DNA of 64,000 nt from LMUY01 sp965198565 (GTDB lineage: Bacteria; Pseudomonadota; Alphaproteobacteria; Acetobacterales; Acetobacteraceae). Under the pieces are notes generated by a model, which worked only from the letters and a program-made list of their open reading frames with translations, searched no databases and was not told the origin of the DNA. Below are positions 41,062 through 50,052 of the stretch, in pieces (the stretch's first letter is position 1; each line of letters opens with the position of its first letter). Where the stretch lies: positions 1,736,001 to 1,800,000 of the forward strand of contig OZ240665.1 in NCBI GenBank assembly GCA_965198565.1, written 5' to 3'. The position numbers were made by a program, and so were the translations under genes.

Positions 41062-41922
41062 ATGAGCGGAACCATCGGTGGCCTTGGTAGCCTGGTACTG
41101 TCGCTGTTCGACAACGTCGGCTCATCATCGTCGTCCGACAATCTGCTGTCGATTGTCTATGGTAACAGCGCTGGCTCCGCCGCCGGGTCCAACCCGATTG
41201 CTGCTCTAAAGAGCGCCGAAGCCAACAGCTCGCAGGACATCGCACAAACGGCTGCCCAACCCGCCGTGGCACGCGAGATTGCGACGTTCCGCTCCCTCGT
41301 CGCAAGCGCGACGAGTCCGGCAAGCCTGCTTCAAGATCAGACGGTTCTGAAGGTCTTGTTGACCGCGAATGGACTGGGCGACCAGGTCAACTATCCAGCC
41401 CTTGCCAAAAAAGCCTTACTGTCAAACCCAGATAGCGCGAGCAGCCTTGCAAACACCCTTGACGACTCGAACTGGAAGGCCACCACCGCCCTCTACGATT
41501 TCGCCAACAAGGGCCTGAGCGTGCTGCAAAACCCGCAGGTGATCAACACGCTTGCCAATGGCTATGCTGAGGTGACATGGCGCAACTCGCTCGACCAAAC
41601 GACGCCGGGCCTGTCCGAAGCACTCACATTCAGGAGCGAGGCATCGACCATCACCTCGGCCTTGCAGATCCTCGGCAGTGCGACACTGCGCAAGGTGGTG
41701 ACCACCGCACTCGGCATTCCCGAGCAGATCGCCTTCCAGGACCTGGGGGCTCAGCAGCAAGCAATCACATCGAAGGTCGATATCTCTCGGTTTAAAGACC
41801 CGTCGTTTGTCGCGTCATTCACCCAGCAATATCTCTTGGCAGCGCAACAGGCTGCCAGCAGCAGCAGCAGCAGCCCGAACCTCGATCAGCTCGCAATCTC
41901 GGCCCAAGGCTTGGTGATCTAG
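41062..41922 (+). CDS. DUF1217 flagellar-associated protein
   Basis: A 286-aa protein of the DUF1217 family, which in alphaproteobacteria is usually encoded with flagellar genes. Its features are REIATFRSLVASATSPASLL, LLTANGLGDQVNYPALAKKA, ITSKVDISRFKDPSFVASFT, and Ser-rich stretches at both ends. No signal peptide is seen. Function is not established; a secreted or basal-body-associated role is likely. It follows flaF by 35 bp and ends the plus-strand flagellar run. Confidence 0.83.
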   Translation: MSGTIGGLGSLVLSLFDNVGSSSSSDNLLSIVYGNSAGSAAGSNPIAALKSAEANSSQDIAQTAAQPAVAREIATFRSLVASATSPASLLQDQTVLKVLLTANGLGDQVNYPALAKKALLSNPDSASSLANTLDDSNWKATTALYDFANKGLSVLQNPQVINTLANGYAEVTWRNSLDQTTPGLSEALTFRSEASTITSALQILGSATLRKVVTTALGIPEQIAFQDLGAQQQAITSKVDISRFKDPSFVASFTQQYLLAAQQAASSSSSSPNLDQLAISAQGLVI

Positions 41923-41944
41923 ACTAGGCTCCAGATAAGGATGG

Positions 41945-44626
41945 TTAGCTCACCCCGGCCGCCGCCAAGAACTCCCAAACCCGATCGGCGGTAAATGGTG
42001 GGTTACAAAACCGGACGCCGGTAGCATCGAACAAGGCGTTCGCGAGCGCCGGAGCGACCGGATTGAACGGGCTCTCGCTCATCGACTTGGCACCCAGCGG
42101 CCCGAACGCATCATGTGTTGCAGAAAACAGGACCTCTGTCTCCGGCGCATCCGCCCAAGCCGGAATATGGTAATCCCTGAACCTGGGATTGCGCACCGAC
42201 CCGCTGCTATCCAACACGAGCTCTTCAAACAGCGCCGCCCCCAGCGCCTGAACAATGCCGCCTTCGATTTGGCCGCGGCATTGCAGCGGGTTCAGCACGC
42301 GGCCGGCGTCGGCGGCGTGAACGCTGCGAAGAACACGGATCTCACCCGTACGGCGGCTCACCGCAACCTGGAATGCCTGCACATTGAAGGCAACCGAGCG
42401 TGGTGAAGCGTCCGCTCGGCGCAACACCACCAGTCCCTCACGGGCGAACTCGCTCAGCGGCAAGACAGAACCCTGTGCCAAAACGACTCCATCCCGGAGC
42501 TGGCAATTTTCAGACGGGCAAGCCAGCCGCTTGGCGGCGGCGGCCACCAGCTTCTCGCGCATGCTCCTGGCGGCGAGTTCGCTGGCTCTCACGGCCACGA
42601 CAACACCAGTGCTTCCGAAAGCCCCGGTATCGTGGTCCAGCAGGTCGGTGTCGCAGCGATGCAAGCGGATCCGGTCTGGCGAGGTGTCCAAAATCTCGGC
42701 GATGACCTGGCGGTGCACCGTCGACGTGCCGTTGCCAAACTCAGCCGTGCCAACATAGGCGTCAAACCGTCCGTCCTCGGCCAGGCGCAGCTTCACCTCG
42801 GAGCGATGGCCGTATGGCGGCGCGGTATCGATCATTCCGAGCGCCATGCCTTGGCCGCAGAGCCACTCTGCCCCGCATGGTGCCGCCAAACCGCCCGGTT
42901 CAGCCATCCTGTGCTCCACCAAATCGAGACATTGGTCCAAGCCATAGCTACCAAACTCGACGTCGCCGATCTCGCCATGCAGCGTGCGGAGCTTGTCGCC
43001 GGGTCGAACGATGTTGCTGCGCCTGAAGCTGTAAGGATCAATCTTCAACCGGCGTGCGGCGGCGTCGATGGCCTGCTCCATGGCGAAAATCGTCTGCCCC
43101 AAACCATAGCCCCGAAACGCTCCGGCCGGGACGGTGTTGGTGTAAGCGGCGACGGCGTCGACCGACCACACCGGGCAGCGATAAACGCTCAAGACCTCAC
43201 CGCAAGCGTGCTCCAGCACGGCGGGGGTATGGTTCCCATATGCCCCCGCATTGGCAAAGACGGTTAGGGACAAGGCCGTCAACTGCCCATGTTGGTTCGC
43301 TGCGGCAACCGCTTTGACCTGCATCGGATGCCGGGTCGTGGTGGCCGCAAATTGCTCCGCCCGCGTCAGCTCGAGCTGCACTGGCCGCCCGAGGCGCAGG
43401 GTTGCCAATGCGCAGATATCTTCGACCAAAAGCTCTTGCTTGCCACCAAACCCGCCGCCGACCCGCTCGGCGAACACCCGTATTCGCGATGGTGCGAGAC
43501 CAAACAGATCTGCCAACGCCAGCCGAACCAGGAAAGGCACCTGCGTGCTGGTCCGAACTATGAGCCTATCCTCATCCATCCACGTCATGACGCAATGGGT
43601 CTCCAGCGCGGCATGCTGGACGCGCTGGAGCTCGCAGGTGATCTCCTCGACGACATCGGCCCGCACCAAGGTTCTACCTAAGTCACCGACCGACTCCCGG
43701 ATGGCGGCCACAATGTTGCGATCAGGGTGGGCGACGCGTGCGCCCAATTCTTCGTGAAGCATCGGTGCGCCGGGCCGCATAGCTGCTTCCGCCTCGAACA
43801 CGGCAGGCAGCACTTCATAACTCACCATGACAGCGTCACATCCCGCTTGCGCAGCCGCAACATCGGTCGCGACGACGGCCGCGACACGTTGCCCCGCAAA
43901 GCGAACCACATCGTCCAGCAGGCGCGTATCTGCGGGATCTGCACGGAAATCCTCATGCCGCGCCGTGGAATATTTCGGCTTAGGTGCGTCCTCATGCGTG
44001 AGCACGGCAACCACACCGGAAATCGCCATTGCTGCAGTCTTGTCAATGCTGAGGATCCTGGCATGCGCGTGCGGCGATCGAAGCAGCCGCATGTGCAATA
44101 TGCCATCCAGCGCAGTATCGAGCGTGTAGCGGGCCGCTCCGGTCACGACGGCAAGCGAGTCAAACGCCGGCTCGCTACCCGCTGCTGTATCGATAAGGCT
44201 GCGGCCGCCGATAGCGTCTGCAATCGAGCGATAGCCCGTGCAGCGGCACAAATTCCCCTTCATAGCCTCGGCGAGATCGTCTCGCTGCGCCTCGGATAGC
44301 ACTGCGGCAGTCATAATCATCCCGGGTGTGCAGAAGCCGCATTGGAAGCCTTGCGCCGCCATGAACGCCGACTGCACTGGATGCAGCTCCTCACCCGTCG
44401 CAATCCCCTCGATTGTCAGCACATGGCAGCCGGCGGCGCGATAGGCGGGCAGCAAGCAACTCTGCACCGCCACGCCATCGAGCAAGACGGTGCAACTGCC
44501 GCAATCCCCCGTGTCGCAGCCCTTCTTGACGCCAAAGCAACCAAGCTCTCGCAGCAGCGTGCGCAGACTTTGGCCCGGCGCTGGCGTCGCCTGCTGGAGA
44601 CTTCCGTTCACCTGCAGCGTGATCAA
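41945..44626 (-). CDS. Molybdenum hydroxylase with fused 2Fe-2S and Mo domains (XdhD-like)
   Basis: An 893-aa catalytic subunit. Residues 1-160 hold two [2Fe-2S] clusters (Cys37, 42 and 45 in GCDTGDCGSC; then CGFCTPGM and NLCRCTGY). Residues 165-893 bind molybdopterin (hammerhead GAARYTLDTALDGILHMRLL, ERVGGGFGGKQE, and SMSESP with the catalytic Glu). Fe-S plus Mo in one chain with a separate FAD protein is the layout of E. coli XdhD/YgfM. The start is TTG at 44626, overlapping the FAD-subunit stop as TTGA, 9 nt after AGGA. The purine-catabolic context favours a hypoxanthine/xanthine-type heterocycle as substrate. Confidence 0.9.
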   Translation of the reverse strand: MITLQVNGSLQQATPAPGQSLRTLLRELGCFGVKKGCDTGDCGSCTVLLDGVAVQSCLLPAYRAAGCHVLTIEGIATGEELHPVQSAFMAAQGFQCGFCTPGMIMTAAVLSEAQRDDLAEAMKGNLCRCTGYRSIADAIGGRSLIDTAAGSEPAFDSLAVVTGAARYTLDTALDGILHMRLLRSPHAHARILSIDKTAAMAISGVVAVLTHEDAPKPKYSTARHEDFRADPADTRLLDDVVRFAGQRVAAVVATDVAAAQAGCDAVMVSYEVLPAVFEAEAAMRPGAPMLHEELGARVAHPDRNIVAAIRESVGDLGRTLVRADVVEEITCELQRVQHAALETHCVMTWMDEDRLIVRTSTQVPFLVRLALADLFGLAPSRIRVFAERVGGGFGGKQELLVEDICALATLRLGRPVQLELTRAEQFAATTTRHPMQVKAVAAANQHGQLTALSLTVFANAGAYGNHTPAVLEHACGEVLSVYRCPVWSVDAVAAYTNTVPAGAFRGYGLGQTIFAMEQAIDAAARRLKIDPYSFRRSNIVRPGDKLRTLHGEIGDVEFGSYGLDQCLDLVEHRMAEPGGLAAPCGAEWLCGQGMALGMIDTAPPYGHRSEVKLRLAEDGRFDAYVGTAEFGNGTSTVHRQVIAEILDTSPDRIRLHRCDTDLLDHDTGAFGSTGVVVAVRASELAARSMREKLVAAAAKRLACPSENCQLRDGVVLAQGSVLPLSEFAREGLVVLRRADASPRSVAFNVQAFQVAVSRRTGEIRVLRSVHAADAGRVLNPLQCRGQIEGGIVQALGAALFEELVLDSSGSVRNPRFRDYHIPAWADAPETEVLFSATHDAFGPLGAKSMSESPFNPVAPALANALFDATGVRFCNPPFTADRVWEFLAAAGVS

Positions 44627-45438
44627 GCCGCCAGTTCCTGGATAAGGTCTTGAGCCAGCAAGCGCGTGATGTGTCGCCGCCAAGCCGGACGGCCGGCCAT
44701 GTCGTCCAGCCAGAGGGAGGCAGGCAGCTCGGCGAGTTGCTGATCCAGCGCGGGCGCTGTCGGCAGTTGCGGCCAACGCAGCACGATCGGCCGCCGGGTG
44801 CTGGCTGTGATCGTCAGACTGATCGCGGTATCGGAGTCGCCCTGGGTCGCGATCAGCAGAGCGGCAGAGCGGCCTTGCGGCCATAGTGCCGTCTGCCGAA
44901 ATGCGGCCCGGCGCTGCAAGGCAGGCAATGGCAGCTCGATGGCGCGCAATAGGTCACCCGGTTGCAGTGCCGTCCTCTGCGAGTCGAGCACGAAGCGTTC
45001 CATCGCGAGATGATAGCTGGTGCCGTCCGCACGCCAAATTTCGGCGACACCATCCAAAGCAATAACCAAGGCCACAAGAGATGCCGACGGGAGCGCGAGA
45101 CAGACATTACCACCAAGAGTTGCAACATTGCACACCTTGAACGAAGCGGCGAGCGCTCGGGCGCATTGAGGGAACAAGTGTGTCGCCGGCCAAGCCTGCC
45201 GTCCCGCATAGGCGGCAAGTTCCGCAATGGTGCACGTCGCCGAAAGGCGGAGAGAGCCCAATCGCTCCTCGATCGATGGCCAGCGGAACGACAGCAAGTC
45301 GACCAGCGTATGCAATCCCGGCTGCGGTTCGGAAAACAGCCAGGTGCCGCCGCCTAGGAACGCGATTTCGGCTGCGGCGGGCGGCAGATCGTCCCGCCGC
45401 CTAGGCGTCAGTATGGTTCGAATCGCCGGCAGGTCCAC
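44623..45438 (-). CDS. FAD subunit of the XdhD-like molybdoenzyme
   Basis: CoxM-type FAD protein of about 271 aa. It has IAFLGGGTWLFSEPQPGLHT at the FAD pyrophosphate loop, the second FAD motif FKVCNVATLGGNVCLALPSA, and no 4Fe-4S insert. Family members begin a few residues before the motif DLPAIRTILTPRRR, so the GTG at 45438 is preferred to the TTG at 45483 within the preceding creatininase fragment. Its stop overlaps the start of the Fe-S/Mo subunit by 4 nt. Confidence 0.88.
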   Translation of the reverse strand: MDLPAIRTILTPRRRDDLPPAAAEIAFLGGGTWLFSEPQPGLHTLVDLLSFRWPSIEERLGSLRLSATCTIAELAAYAGRQAWPATHLFPQCARALAASFKVCNVATLGGNVCLALPSASLVALVIALDGVAEIWRADGTSYHLAMERFVLDSQRTALQPGDLLRAIELPLPALQRRAAFRQTALWPQGRSAALLIATQGDSDTAISLTITASTRRPIVLRWPQLPTAPALDQQLAELPASLWLDDMAGRPAWRRHITRLLAQDLIQELAA

Positions 45439-45451
45439 GAAAGCCGGCCGC

Positions 45452-45691
45452 CTAGCGTCGAGGCCGAGGGATTGGACCCTCAACGAGCGGGCACGTCGCG
45501 AGCAGGCGCGCGCTGTCTGCCATCAGCGTCATGGCTGCGTGGATGATGCCTTCGCTGATGAAATCGTCGACGCCCGCGGGCAGTGGCGGACCGTGTTGCT
45601 CGAAGGCGGCAACTGGCAGGATGGCTACGCTATGCGCCGGGTCCATGTGTTGGAAGTCCGGCCAGGCCAATTCGCGCCAATATCGCGCCAC
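45452..45691 (-). pseudogene. Truncated creatininase-family gene
   Basis: Only about 79 residues of a fold that normally needs about 250. The N-terminal part is convincing: ILPVAAFEQHGPPLPAGVDD with the Glu, His and Asp metal ligands, then FISEGIIHAAMTLMADSARL. Homology stops after CPLVEG; seven unrelated residues and a stop follow, and 13 bp later the FAD-subunit gene begins. The remaining metal ligands and C-terminal half are missing. GTG start at 45691, 6 nt after GAGGAG, so translation may persist. A deletion that joined it to the FAD gene is inferred. Confidence 0.75.
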
Positions 45692-46110
45692 ACTGTTCTC
45701 CTCTCGTGTAGACGCGCCGAGGCTCCGGTTGCTAACTCTGCAGCATAAGAGGGGATTTCCATGCAAGACGCAATCGCCAAGGGAGCCCGGACTTACGAGA
45801 CCTGGCGGATCAGCCCACCCGATCGCCACGAGGTCTGCCAAGAAATGTGTTCGTCTTGCATGGCCACGGTCGCGCGACCTGCCACGGGGCGTGTCTTCGA
45901 CGTCCGGCTCGGGGATAGCCTGTTGCTCTCGCGTTGCAGGTGCATGACACTCAGATAACGAGGCCGTGATAAAGAGTCCTTTCCAAGCCAACTTCGTGCT
46001 ACTAGTGTCAGCCCGATGACGAGCGAAGAAGTGCGGGCCAGGACCGCGCCGGCTTGTTTCCAAACACGGCTTCTGTCTGCCTCCGATTGCCACGGGAGTC
46101 CCTCGCTGCC
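45692..46110. other. Divergent intergenic region with a small ORF
   Basis: About 420 bp between the creatininase fragment and the plus-strand binding-protein gene. Apart from the 65-codon frame at 45761-45958, nothing is recognisable: no tRNA, no clear promoter pair, no palindrome. It must hold the promoters of both nucleobase-catabolic arms. Confidence 0.5.
45761..45958 (+). CDS. Small Cys-rich hypothetical protein (doubtful)
   Basis: A 65-codon frame with ATG 6 nt after GAGGGGA. The product has six cysteines (ECQEMCSSC-like cluster EVCQEMCSSCM, and SRCRCM near the end), which could bind metal, but matches no family I know. It lies in an otherwise empty divergent promoter region. A leader peptide or noise are equally possible. 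Confidence 0.3.
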   Translation: MQDAIAKGARTYETWRISPPDRHEVCQEMCSSCMATVARPATGRVFDVRLGDSLLLSRCRCMTLR

Positions 46111-47109
46111 ATGACTGCACCCCTGTTGACCCGTCGTAATGCTTTGACTGCGGGAACTGGCGTCGCCATCGGGCTTGGCGTTGGCCGGCCAGCGCGCTCT
46201 GCACCGGCCAAGGTTCGCTTTCTCACAAGTTGGTTCGCCGAGGCCGAGCAGGGCGGCTTCTACCAGGCCAAGGCCACGAGGCTATACGAGAAGGCCGGGC
46301 TCGACGTCGACATCAAGATGGGTGGTCCGCAAGTCAACGGCATGCAACTCCTTACCGGCGGCGTGGCCGATATGATGATGGGCTATGACATCCAGGTGCT
46401 GAAAGGGATCGAGAGCGGCCTGCCGGTCACCACGATCGCCACCTCCTTCCAGTTCGACCTGCAAGGCATCATGGCGCATGATGATGTGCCGAACCTTGCG
46501 GCGCTGAAAGGCCACAAAATCCTCATCGGCGCGACGTCGCACCTGACGTTCTGGCCCTGGCTGATGAAGAAATATGGTTTCACCGACGCGATGGCGGGTG
46601 TCGATACGTTCAATCTGCAGCCCTTCCTGGTCGACAAGACGATCGCCATGCAGGGCTATCCGTCGTCTGAGCCGTATGAAGCGGAACAAGCGGGCCAGAA
46701 GGTTAAGTTCTTCCTGTTGGCCGACGACGGGTATCCGCCTTATAGCACCACGATCGTAACGACCAACTCCTACATGCAAGCCAATCCGGCGATCTGCCAG
46801 GCCTTCGTGCGTGCGTCGTTGGAAGGATGGAAGAGCTACTTCCAGGACCCGGCGCCCGGCAACAAGCTCATCCAGGCCGACAATCCGAAGGAGACCGACG
46901 ACCAGATCGCCTTTGCCGTCAAGACAATGAAAGAGATGCATGTTCTGGATCGCGGGGATGGTGCGACGATGGGCATCGGCGTGATGACAGAGGCGCGGTG
47001 GAAGCAAACCCGCGACTTCATGGTGGACGATGGTTTGCTGAAGGCCGACGTGCCGTGGCAGCAGGCCTTCACCACGCGATTTACGGACGGCTTGAAGATC
47101 TTCGTGTAG
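46111..47109 (+). CDS. NMT1/TauA-type ABC transporter binding protein
   Basis: Periplasmic binding protein of 332 aa (NMT1/THI5-like). A twin-arginine signal (TRRNALTAGTGVAIGLGVGR) suggests Tat export. The mature domain starts KVRFLTSWFAEAEQGGFYQA and carries GLDVDIKMGGPQVNGMQLLT. Relatives bind pyrimidines, nitrate, sulfonates or thiamine precursors; the cluster suggests a purine or pyrimidine ligand. GGGAG lies upstream of the ATG at 46111. It precedes the fused transporter gene by 1 nt. Confidence 0.88.
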   Translation: MTAPLLTRRNALTAGTGVAIGLGVGRPARSAPAKVRFLTSWFAEAEQGGFYQAKATRLYEKAGLDVDIKMGGPQVNGMQLLTGGVADMMMGYDIQVLKGIESGLPVTTIATSFQFDLQGIMAHDDVPNLAALKGHKILIGATSHLTFWPWLMKKYGFTDAMAGVDTFNLQPFLVDKTIAMQGYPSSEPYEAEQAGQKVKFFLLADDGYPPYSTTIVTTNSYMQANPAICQAFVRASLEGWKSYFQDPAPGNKLIQADNPKETDDQIAFAVKTMKEMHVLDRGDGATMGIGVMTEARWKQTRDFMVDDGLLKADVPWQQAFTTRFTDGLKIFV

Positions 47110-47110
47110 C

Positions 47111-48751
47111 GTGCTGCAAGCACCAGTGCTTGGGAGGGCGGCTGGCGCGCTCTCGCCTACCGAACCGGCGCCTCCACCCGTTGTTGAGATCGTCGCGGCA
47201 GACAAGGTCTTTGCCAATGGCGTGCGCGGGCTGGCGCCGGTTAAACTTTCGATCGCGCCAGGTGAATTCGTAAGCCTGATCGGGCCGTCCGGCTGCGGCA
47301 AGTCGACGCTGCTCAAGCTCATCGCCAATCTGATTGAGCCGAGCAGCGGCAAGTTGCTCTGGTGGAGGGGTGGGTTCGCGATGGTTGGAGTCGCCGGCAA
47401 GCGGCTCGCCTTCGTGTTCCAGGACCCGACGCTGATGCCGTGGGCCCGGGTGGACACGAACGTGCGCCTGCCGCTCGACCTGTCAGGTGTGCCGCGGGCC
47501 GAAGCTGCGCGCCGGGTCGAGGCAGCGCTGGCGCAGGTCGATCTGACCGCTGCAGCGCGACGCTTCCCGCGTCAGCTCTCCGGGGGCATGCGCATGCGCG
47601 TGTCGATTGCGCGCGCGCTCATCACCGAACCGGACTTGTTGCTGATGGACGAACCCTTCGGCGCCCTCGATGAGTTCACGCGCAACAAGCTCGACGAGGA
47701 CCTGGTCCGGCTGGCTTGGGAGCGCCGGTTGACCAACATCTTTGTCACTCACTCCATCTACGAGGCGGTGTTCCTGTCGACGCGAATCGTGGTGATGGCG
47801 GCGAATCCGGGTCGGATGTTCGGCGAGTTCGTCGTGAACGAGGCATTGCCGCGGGGCGATGCGTTCCGCAAATCCGACCGATTTGCGCTGCTCTGCCGTG
47901 ATCTGTCGCTGTTGCTGAGCGAAGCCTCCATAGCGAGCCGCCCTTCCCTGATGCGAGCCTTGTTCAGGCGGCCTGGCCTCGCCCAAATCCTGGCGCCGGT
48001 TGCTGTTGGTGTGATCATCCTCGTCGTTTGGCAAGCCGCCTGCAGCTACTTCGAGGTTCCGAAATACCTGTTCCCGACGCCCTCCGATATTGCGACCTCT
48101 TTCTTGGAAGGCTGGCCGGTGCTGCTGCATGGGCTCTGGAGCACGCTGAAGGTTACTTTGCTCGCGTTCGCCGCTTCAGTGATTCTGGGGACGTTGATCG
48201 CCTTCTTGTTCGTGCAAAACCGGCTGATCGAGCTGAGCCTGATGCCCTATGCCGTGCTGCTGCAAGTCACGCCGATCGTGGCGGTCGTGCCGCTCATCAT
48301 CATCCTGGTGAAGGATACCGCCGTTGCGCTGACTGTCTGCGCCACCGTGATCGCAATCTTCCCGATTATCTCCAACACCACAATCGGGCTGCGCAGCATC
48401 GAGCCCGGATTGCTGGCGTATTTCCGGATGAACAAAGCAAGCTCCATGGCGACGCTCTGGCGTTTACGCATTCCCAGCGCGCTGCCATTCTTCATGGCCG
48501 GGTTGCGCATATCCTCGGGCTTGTCCTTGGTCGGAGCCGTGGTGGCGGAGTTCGTCGCTGGAACCGGCGGCACGAGTGCGGGGCTGGCCTATGAAATCCT
48601 CCAGTCGAGTTTCCAGCTCGACATCCCGCGCATGTTTGCGGCGCTGTTCTTGATCACCGCGACGGGCGTGCTGCTTTATGGCTTGATGGTTTGGCTGCAG
48701 CAGCTTGTCCTGGGCAGTTGGCACGAGAGCGCGGTCGAGCGAGAGCGCTAA
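47111..48751 (+). CDS. ABC importer: ATPase and permease fused in one protein
   Basis: A 546-aa NitT/TauT-type transporter. Residues 1-275 are the ATPase: Walker A GPSGCGKST (58-66), Q-loop Gln104, signature LSGGM (156-160), Walker B LLLMDE (176-181), switch His214. Residues from about 281 are the permease with about six hydrophobic segments and the EAA-like loop (MNKASSMATLWRLRIPSALP then FFMAGLRIS). In this family the two are normally separate genes (SsuB/SsuC, TauB/TauC). Met281 could be an old permease start but has no ribosome site and no stop precedes it. GTG start at 47111 directly after the binding-protein stop. Confidence 0.9.
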   Translation: MLQAPVLGRAAGALSPTEPAPPPVVEIVAADKVFANGVRGLAPVKLSIAPGEFVSLIGPSGCGKSTLLKLIANLIEPSSGKLLWWRGGFAMVGVAGKRLAFVFQDPTLMPWARVDTNVRLPLDLSGVPRAEAARRVEAALAQVDLTAAARRFPRQLSGGMRMRVSIARALITEPDLLLMDEPFGALDEFTRNKLDEDLVRLAWERRLTNIFVTHSIYEAVFLSTRIVVMAANPGRMFGEFVVNEALPRGDAFRKSDRFALLCRDLSLLLSEASIASRPSLMRALFRRPGLAQILAPVAVGVIILVVWQAACSYFEVPKYLFPTPSDIATSFLEGWPVLLHGLWSTLKVTLLAFAASVILGTLIAFLFVQNRLIELSLMPYAVLLQVTPIVAVVPLIIILVKDTAVALTVCATVIAIFPIISNTTIGLRSIEPGLLAYFRMNKASSMATLWRLRIPSALPFFMAGLRISSGLSLVGAVVAEFVAGTGGTSAGLAYEILQSSFQLDIPRMFAALFLITATGVLLYGLMVWLQQLVLGSWHESAVERER

Positions 48752-48774
48752 CCTGCCGTTTGGAGACGTCCGTC

Positions 48775-50052
48775 ATGCCATTTCTATCATTGCCAGACGT
48801 CCACGATTTCGTGCTCCGCAATGCGCGCGTGCCGTCTTGCCTCGCTGCCGATGCTGGCGCGGGGGAGCTGCAGAGCTGCGACATCCATATCCGCGCTGGC
48901 GTGATCGAGGCCGTGGCAACACGCTTGCCGCCGGCCGAAGTTTCCATAGACCTGGGCCAAAGCATCGCCATACCAGGCTTTGTCGATCTGCATACCCATC
49001 TCGACAAGGGCCATATCTGGCCGCGGGCTGCCAATAAGGACGGCTCCCATCGCTCTGCCCAGCAGGCCGTGAAGGCGGATCGCGAGCTGAATTGGAACGC
49101 GGAGGACGTCTACGCGCGCGCCAGCTTCGGCTTACGCTGCGCCTATGGTCACGGCACGGTTGCCATGCGCACGCATCTGGACAGCCTCGGCGCCCAACTC
49201 GCGATCACCTGGCCGGTGTTTCGCCAGCTTCGCGAGGAGTGGGCCGGGCGCATAGCTCTGCAAGGCGTGAGCCTGGTTCCGCTCGATGCCTATGCGACTG
49301 ATTTCGTCGAGCACATGGCCGATGTCGTGGCTGCATCCGGTGGCTTGCTGGGCGGCTCCGGCTCGCTGCAGCCCCAAGCTCCCGCTCTGATCCGCCGCGT
49401 GTTCGACCTGGCCGTCGACCGCGACCTGGACATCGACCTGCATGTGGACGAAACCGGCGACCCGGCGGCACACACGCTGAAGTTGATCGCGCGTGAAGCC
49501 ATCAACCGCAAGTACCAGGGCCGGGTGTCTTGTGGCCATTGCTGTAGCCTGGCGGTGCAGAGCGAAACCGACGCCGCGGACACGATCGCCTTGGTCGCCG
49601 ACGCCGGGCTCACCGTAATCAGTCTGCCCATGGTCAACCTCTACTTGCAGGGGCGCCGGGCCGGAACGCCGCTCTGGCGAGGCATCACGCTGCTGCACGA
49701 ACTGCGCGCCGCCGGCGTGCGCGTCGTCATTGCCAGCGACAACACGCGAGATCCGTTCTACGGCTTTGGCGACCTGGACCTGGTCGAAGTGTTCCGCGAG
49801 GCGGTGCGCATCGGCCATCTCGATTTGCCAGTGGGCGACTGGCCGGCGACTGTCACGTCGACGGCAGCCGAGGTCATGGGCCACAGCTATGGTTTGCGTC
49901 CCGGCCAGCCGGCCGACTTGGTCTTGTTTGCCGCCCGCAGCTATAGCGAGTGGCTCTCCCGCCCGCAAAGCGATCGGATCGTCCTAAGATCGGGTCGCGC
50001 CACCGTCAGCACGCCGCCGAGCTATCGAGAACTCGATCGTCTGTTCAGCTAG
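48775..50052 (+). CDS. Cytosine-deaminase-like amidohydrolase
   Basis: Metal-dependent hydrolase of 425 aa related to CodA. Ligands are in HTHLDKGH, DLHVDETGD, SCGHCCSLA and IASDNTRDPF; VNLYLQGRRAGTPLWRGIT matches the CodA substrate region. It probably deaminates cytosine or a related heterocycle. The ATG at 48775 is 8 nt after GGAGA. It follows the transporter by 23 bp, so import and deamination are in one operon. Its end overlaps the convergent uricase gene by 8 bp. Confidence 0.88.
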   Translation: MPFLSLPDVHDFVLRNARVPSCLAADAGAGELQSCDIHIRAGVIEAVATRLPPAEVSIDLGQSIAIPGFVDLHTHLDKGHIWPRAANKDGSHRSAQQAVKADRELNWNAEDVYARASFGLRCAYGHGTVAMRTHLDSLGAQLAITWPVFRQLREEWAGRIALQGVSLVPLDAYATDFVEHMADVVAASGGLLGGSGSLQPQAPALIRRVFDLAVDRDLDIDLHVDETGDPAAHTLKLIAREAINRKYQGRVSCGHCCSLAVQSETDAADTIALVADAGLTVISLPMVNLYLQGRRAGTPLWRGITLLHELRAAGVRVVIASDNTRDPFYGFGDLDLVEVFREAVRIGHLDLPVGDWPATVTSTAAEVMGHSYGLRPGQPADLVLFAARSYSEWLSRPQSDRIVLRSGRATVSTPPSYRELDRLFS

